DNA of 64,000 nucleotides from Loxodes magnus (lineage: Eukaryota > Ciliophora > Karyorelictea > Loxodida > Loxodidae), in the NCBI GenBank assembly GCA_946699065.1, contig CAMPDV010000042.1, positions 434,001 to 498,000 on the forward strand, written 5' to 3'. Of the stretch, positions 61,034 through 64,000 are shown piece by piece; within the stretch, counting starts at the first letter, position 1; each line of letters opens with the position of its first letter. Under the pieces are notes generated by a model, which had not been told where the DNA came from, did not search any database, and saw nothing but the letters and a program-made list of their open reading frames with translations. A program made the translations under genes and the position numbers.

Positions 61034-62581
61034 ATGAAGGAATTGGTAGTTTAAGACGTTTGATATGTGAAAGAGCTTAAATGGAATAATAAAAGGAGCT
61101 TCTGAGGTATTTTAGATTTGATTAAATATAATTTTGATGAAATATAAAGTAAGAGAGTTATGAAGTTAAGAGAGATTTAAACTATAAAAATGTTGTCTAG
61201 ATATGTGATTTAGTAGATAATTCAGTTCTTGCTTACTTTCTTTGCCTATGGTTTATTATTTACAATTAGGCAAACTTGAAGCATGATTAAAGAAGATGTA
61301 CATTTGCAGCTAAATTTTTCCTATACTTTACTTGGAACAATTGATGCTGCATTTTTTTTTAGTTACTCCATAGCAAATTTTATAGGAGGTTCAATAGCTG
61401 ATAGATATAATAGAAAGCGTTTAATATTTTTTAGCAATTGTTCTACTGGAATTGTGTTTTTAATGATTGCTATATTAGGTTGCTTCTAGTTCAAAAATGA
61501 GTTTCTGTATATTCTTATGTTTATATTTTTAGGGGGTACTTAAGGATTCGTATGACCTCCATGTCTAGCTGTTTGCACTGTTTGGATTCAGTAGTCAATA
61601 AGAGCAACCGTTATGGGATTTTTTTTTATTTCACCTAACATAGGAAATGTAATAGGAGAGTAAGGAACTGGCTTCCTTTAACAATATGGTCATGTCTAAT
61701 GGTGAGTTCCTTGTGTTGGCGCAAGTTTACTTTCAATCCTAATTGGAATTTTAGTTCTATTATTTCTTAAGAATTCTCCATAAGAAGTAGAAATAGAAAA
61801 TTCTGATACTATAAGTTAAATTAATAATGAAAAAATACCTTAAGAATATTCAAGCCAAGCAACAGGATTTCTAGAGGCTCTCAAAATAAAAAGAGTGTTT
61901 GTATACGCACTTTCATATTTTTGCATAAGGCTTATAGATATAAGTATGATGTTTTGGCTTCCTACATTTTTAAAAGATGATTTGAATATAAATTCTTAAA
62001 ATACTGGATTTATAGCCAGTATGTATGAAATTGGATCTATTGTAGGTAGTATAATATCCGGATATCTCGTAAATTGTGCAGGAAAAAGAGCTGTTGTTAC
62101 AGTACCATGATTTATGCCATCTATAATATTACTCTACTTATTACATTCTTCTAAGTTTAATGCAGCAATCTTTATTCTGGTCTTTTTAATTGGAATGAGC
62201 GTTGGTGGAGCAGAAAATCTTATGGCAGCTGTTCCTACTGAAATAGGAAGTGATTATGAAATTCTGACTAATAAAAAAGTAACAGCTACCATTTCAGGGA
62301 TTATTGAAGGTATTGGATCTTTCGGAGCTGCGATAGGATAACTAATAATAGGAGAACTTTTTAGTAATTTTGGATGGGATTCAGTGTTTTACTTTTTATT
62401 TTGTAATTCTTTAATTATAGATGTTTGCATTATTAGTATTTTGCTAATAGTACCTTATTCTATTAGTGATGCTTTACATTTGTACAAACGCAAATTTCAA
62501 AAACAAAGCGAAAAACCAGTTTAAGTTCAACTTGCTGAAGAAGCTAACTTTATGGAAAGCAAAAGTTCGATTGAATAGTGA
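61034..62581 (+). CDS. SLC37/GlpT-like organophosphate:phosphate antiporter (MFS)
   Basis: The product is 515 residues with 12 hydrophobic segments. Helix 1 ends in LLFTIRQTWSMIKEDVHLQL, and LGTIDAAFFFSYSIANFIGG then SIADRYNRKRLIF match the sugar-phosphate antiporter family SLC37. Later blocks are GTQGFVWPPCLAVCTVW, FISPNIGNVIGEQGTGF and VGGAENLMAAVPTEIG. The central loop is acidic. Members exchange glycerol-3-phosphate or glucose-6-phosphate for phosphate, at the plasma membrane or ER. The start at 61034 gives a plausible cytosolic N terminus (MKELVVQDVWYVKELKW); ATGs at 61160 and 61190 are alternatives. The stop is TGA 62579. Confidence 0.88.
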
Positions 62582-63219
62582 AACAATTTATATATTATTA
62601 ACTTAAAAGACAAGCAAATAGATTAAAGCTTAGCTATTCTACTAAATCTATTCATCTAACTAAACTATTTCTTTATAACTCAACACTCTCAAATCATCAT
62701 CATTATAATACCTAATTTTGGCACTTTACTAATTCCTAATATGTAAGGTTGCAAAATATAATTGTAACTACTTCATCTAAATCTTTGATTAAGAGAACTA
62801 TATTTAATGCTTAAATATAACCGTATATCTACTTAGGCTGCTTGATATTTTAAGAAGTTGTTTTAATCACGGTTATGAAATAACATATAGCCTTGCATAT
62901 AAGCAGCTATTATCTAATAAACTAATTTAAATGCAATAATTAGCAGAACATATAGAAAATTACTGAAGACTAGCAGTTTATATATAATTCTATATAAGAA
63001 GCATTTACTACCCTAATACTAATCCCTTAATATTACCAATATTATGAATAATCCATTAAAATATACTATTTAAAGACATTTTAATAAGCGTTTTTCACTT
63101 TATCAAATTTAATTAAAGTTGAAGCTTAAAACAACTGATTTTTATGCTTAATATGATATTATAAGCTAAGACAGTAAAAGTGAGGATAATAAGCTATAAC
63201 TTATTTTTTAATTATATAA
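62582..63219. other. Intergenic spacer
   Basis: AT-rich spacer between two plus-strand genes; nothing recognisable. Confidence 0.5.
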
Positions 63220-64000
63220 ATGAATGATAAGTTAAGTTTACCTATGTTGATAAGTCCTAAAGGCAAAGCAACCATGCTTGACTTGCACATTACTAATTAG
63301 AAATGGAAGAGTCCCTTTTAAGAAAATCCTTTGGAAATTTAGAAGAAGAGAATAAAAAAATAGCTATCAAGTCCTAAAGTTGTGATGCAGGATATAAGGT
63401 CTAAGTATTTCGATAATTCTTCAACATTTGCTAAGTCAATCTAAATCCCAATTACTGAGAGATCCTTACCAAAGTATTTTCAAGAAACTGTAACTTAAAC
63501 TAAACAGTCAAGTCGCAAAAACATTTCGCCGCCAAGGATCTAGAGCAACGCAATAGCTTTGATAAAGTAAAGAACTTAAATTTTAAAGCAAATGATTGAC
63601 TTCATCAGAAATGAAAAACTTTACGATGCTTCTCAAATGAATTCACCTGACATTTCTAGCAAAATTAATGAAATCACATAGAAACTAAAGCAAACTTTAA
63701 CTTTAAATAAAGAAACTGAATTAACCACTTTTATTAAGTCCTTACGTTAAAAGCATAATGAAGCAGTAACTCTGAAATAGAATATTTAGACATTTTAATA
63801 GCGAATCTTCCTTAGAGAAATAGAAAATCAATCTATGCAAGAAAAAATTGAAATCTTTCAAGATGATTTGAACTAGGCCATTCAAGAAGGAAAGTAAGAA
63901 GAATAAAGATAAACTTAATAAAATGAAAGAAGAAAGCAGATAAATTTCAGGCAAAATCAACCTGTAGAGCATGAAGTAAATGCAAACACTAAACTTAAAC
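63220..64000 (+). CDS. Coiled-coil protein, 3' partial
   Basis: The reading frame of at least 260 codons starts MNDKLSLPMLISPKGKATML and runs off the window. The first 100 residues are Ser/Lys/Pro-rich (LSSPKVVMQDIRSKYFD, SSRKNISPPRIQS). From residue 115 a helical coiled coil begins (LKQMIDFIRNEKLYDASQ, ISSKINEITQKLKQTL, MQEKIEIFQDDLNQAIQEGK). No TGA occurs in it. No family is recognised; a cytoskeletal or ciliary role is possible. Confidence 0.65.

Noticed and set aside
3-64000. Condylostoma-type code with TAA/TAG also used as stops
   Set aside because: Well-defined C termini (CK2 beta, LC8, AP-4 mu, ABC ATPase, sirtuin, PDI) all end at TGA; TAA or TAG as a stop was never required.
1-64000. 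tRNA genes
   Set aside because: TTCGA-type T-loop words were checked by eye; those noticed were in coding sequence or the structured island and lacked a cloverleaf. A tRNAscan run would settle this.

Overview
The window looks like nuclear DNA of a ciliate, most likely a karyorelictean such as Loxodes. It is very AT-rich. In every recognisable gene TAA and TAG are read as Gln, and TGA is read as Trp at conserved Trp positions, yet TGA is also the only codon found at the ends of proteins. This matches the context-dependent karyorelict code (NCBI table 27). Introns are extremely short: eight were placed, 16-20 nt long, several fixed by protein homology. Standard-code open frames are therefore nearly useless here, and the gene calls below come from reading with the reassigned code.

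Layout: 0-9.2 kb holds a C-terminal pseudokinase (+), an MAM33/p32-like mitochondrial protein (+), a phospholipase B-like hydrolase (-) and an armadillo/lectin-fold protein (+). 9.5-22.5 kb holds a small acidic protein, a RING/TRAF protein, an uncharacterised ORF, a sirtuin (all -), a basic low-complexity protein (+), a PDI, an ABC ATPase and a cyclin (all -). 23.1-23.6 kb is a GC-rich island with a hairpin, a seven-unit 19-nt tandem array and two related structured RNA-like elements ending in a T7 run; it codes for nothing obvious. 23.6-26.8 kb is an AT desert. 26.8-45 kb holds a Q/N-rich protein, CK2 beta, a possible PP1 inhibitor-3-like protein, cactin, an EF-hand protein, AP-4 beta, dynein LC8, an AGC kinase and a sugar-type MFS transporter. 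45.8-64 kb holds a 1386-residue NDK-domain protein, AP-4 mu, CCDC113/CFAP263, an EamA-like transporter, an unknown protein, a receiver-kinase-DEP-DUF547 fusion, an SLC37-like transporter and the start of a coiled-coil protein.

The genes are ordinary eukaryotic housekeeping, trafficking, ciliary and signalling genes on both strands, without operons. Links worth noting: two subunits of the AP-4 coat (beta and mu) lie 11 kb apart; two axonemal or motor components (CCDC113, LC8) are present; CK2 beta and a candidate PP1 regulator are neighbours. The two most unusual items are the receiver/NEK-like kinase/DEP/DUF547 protein at 56.3-58.8 kb and the structured, repeat-bearing GC island at 23.1-23.6 kb. 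Nothing looks bacterial, viral or plasmid-like, and no transposase was seen. Names rest on motif recognition by eye; no database search was possible.
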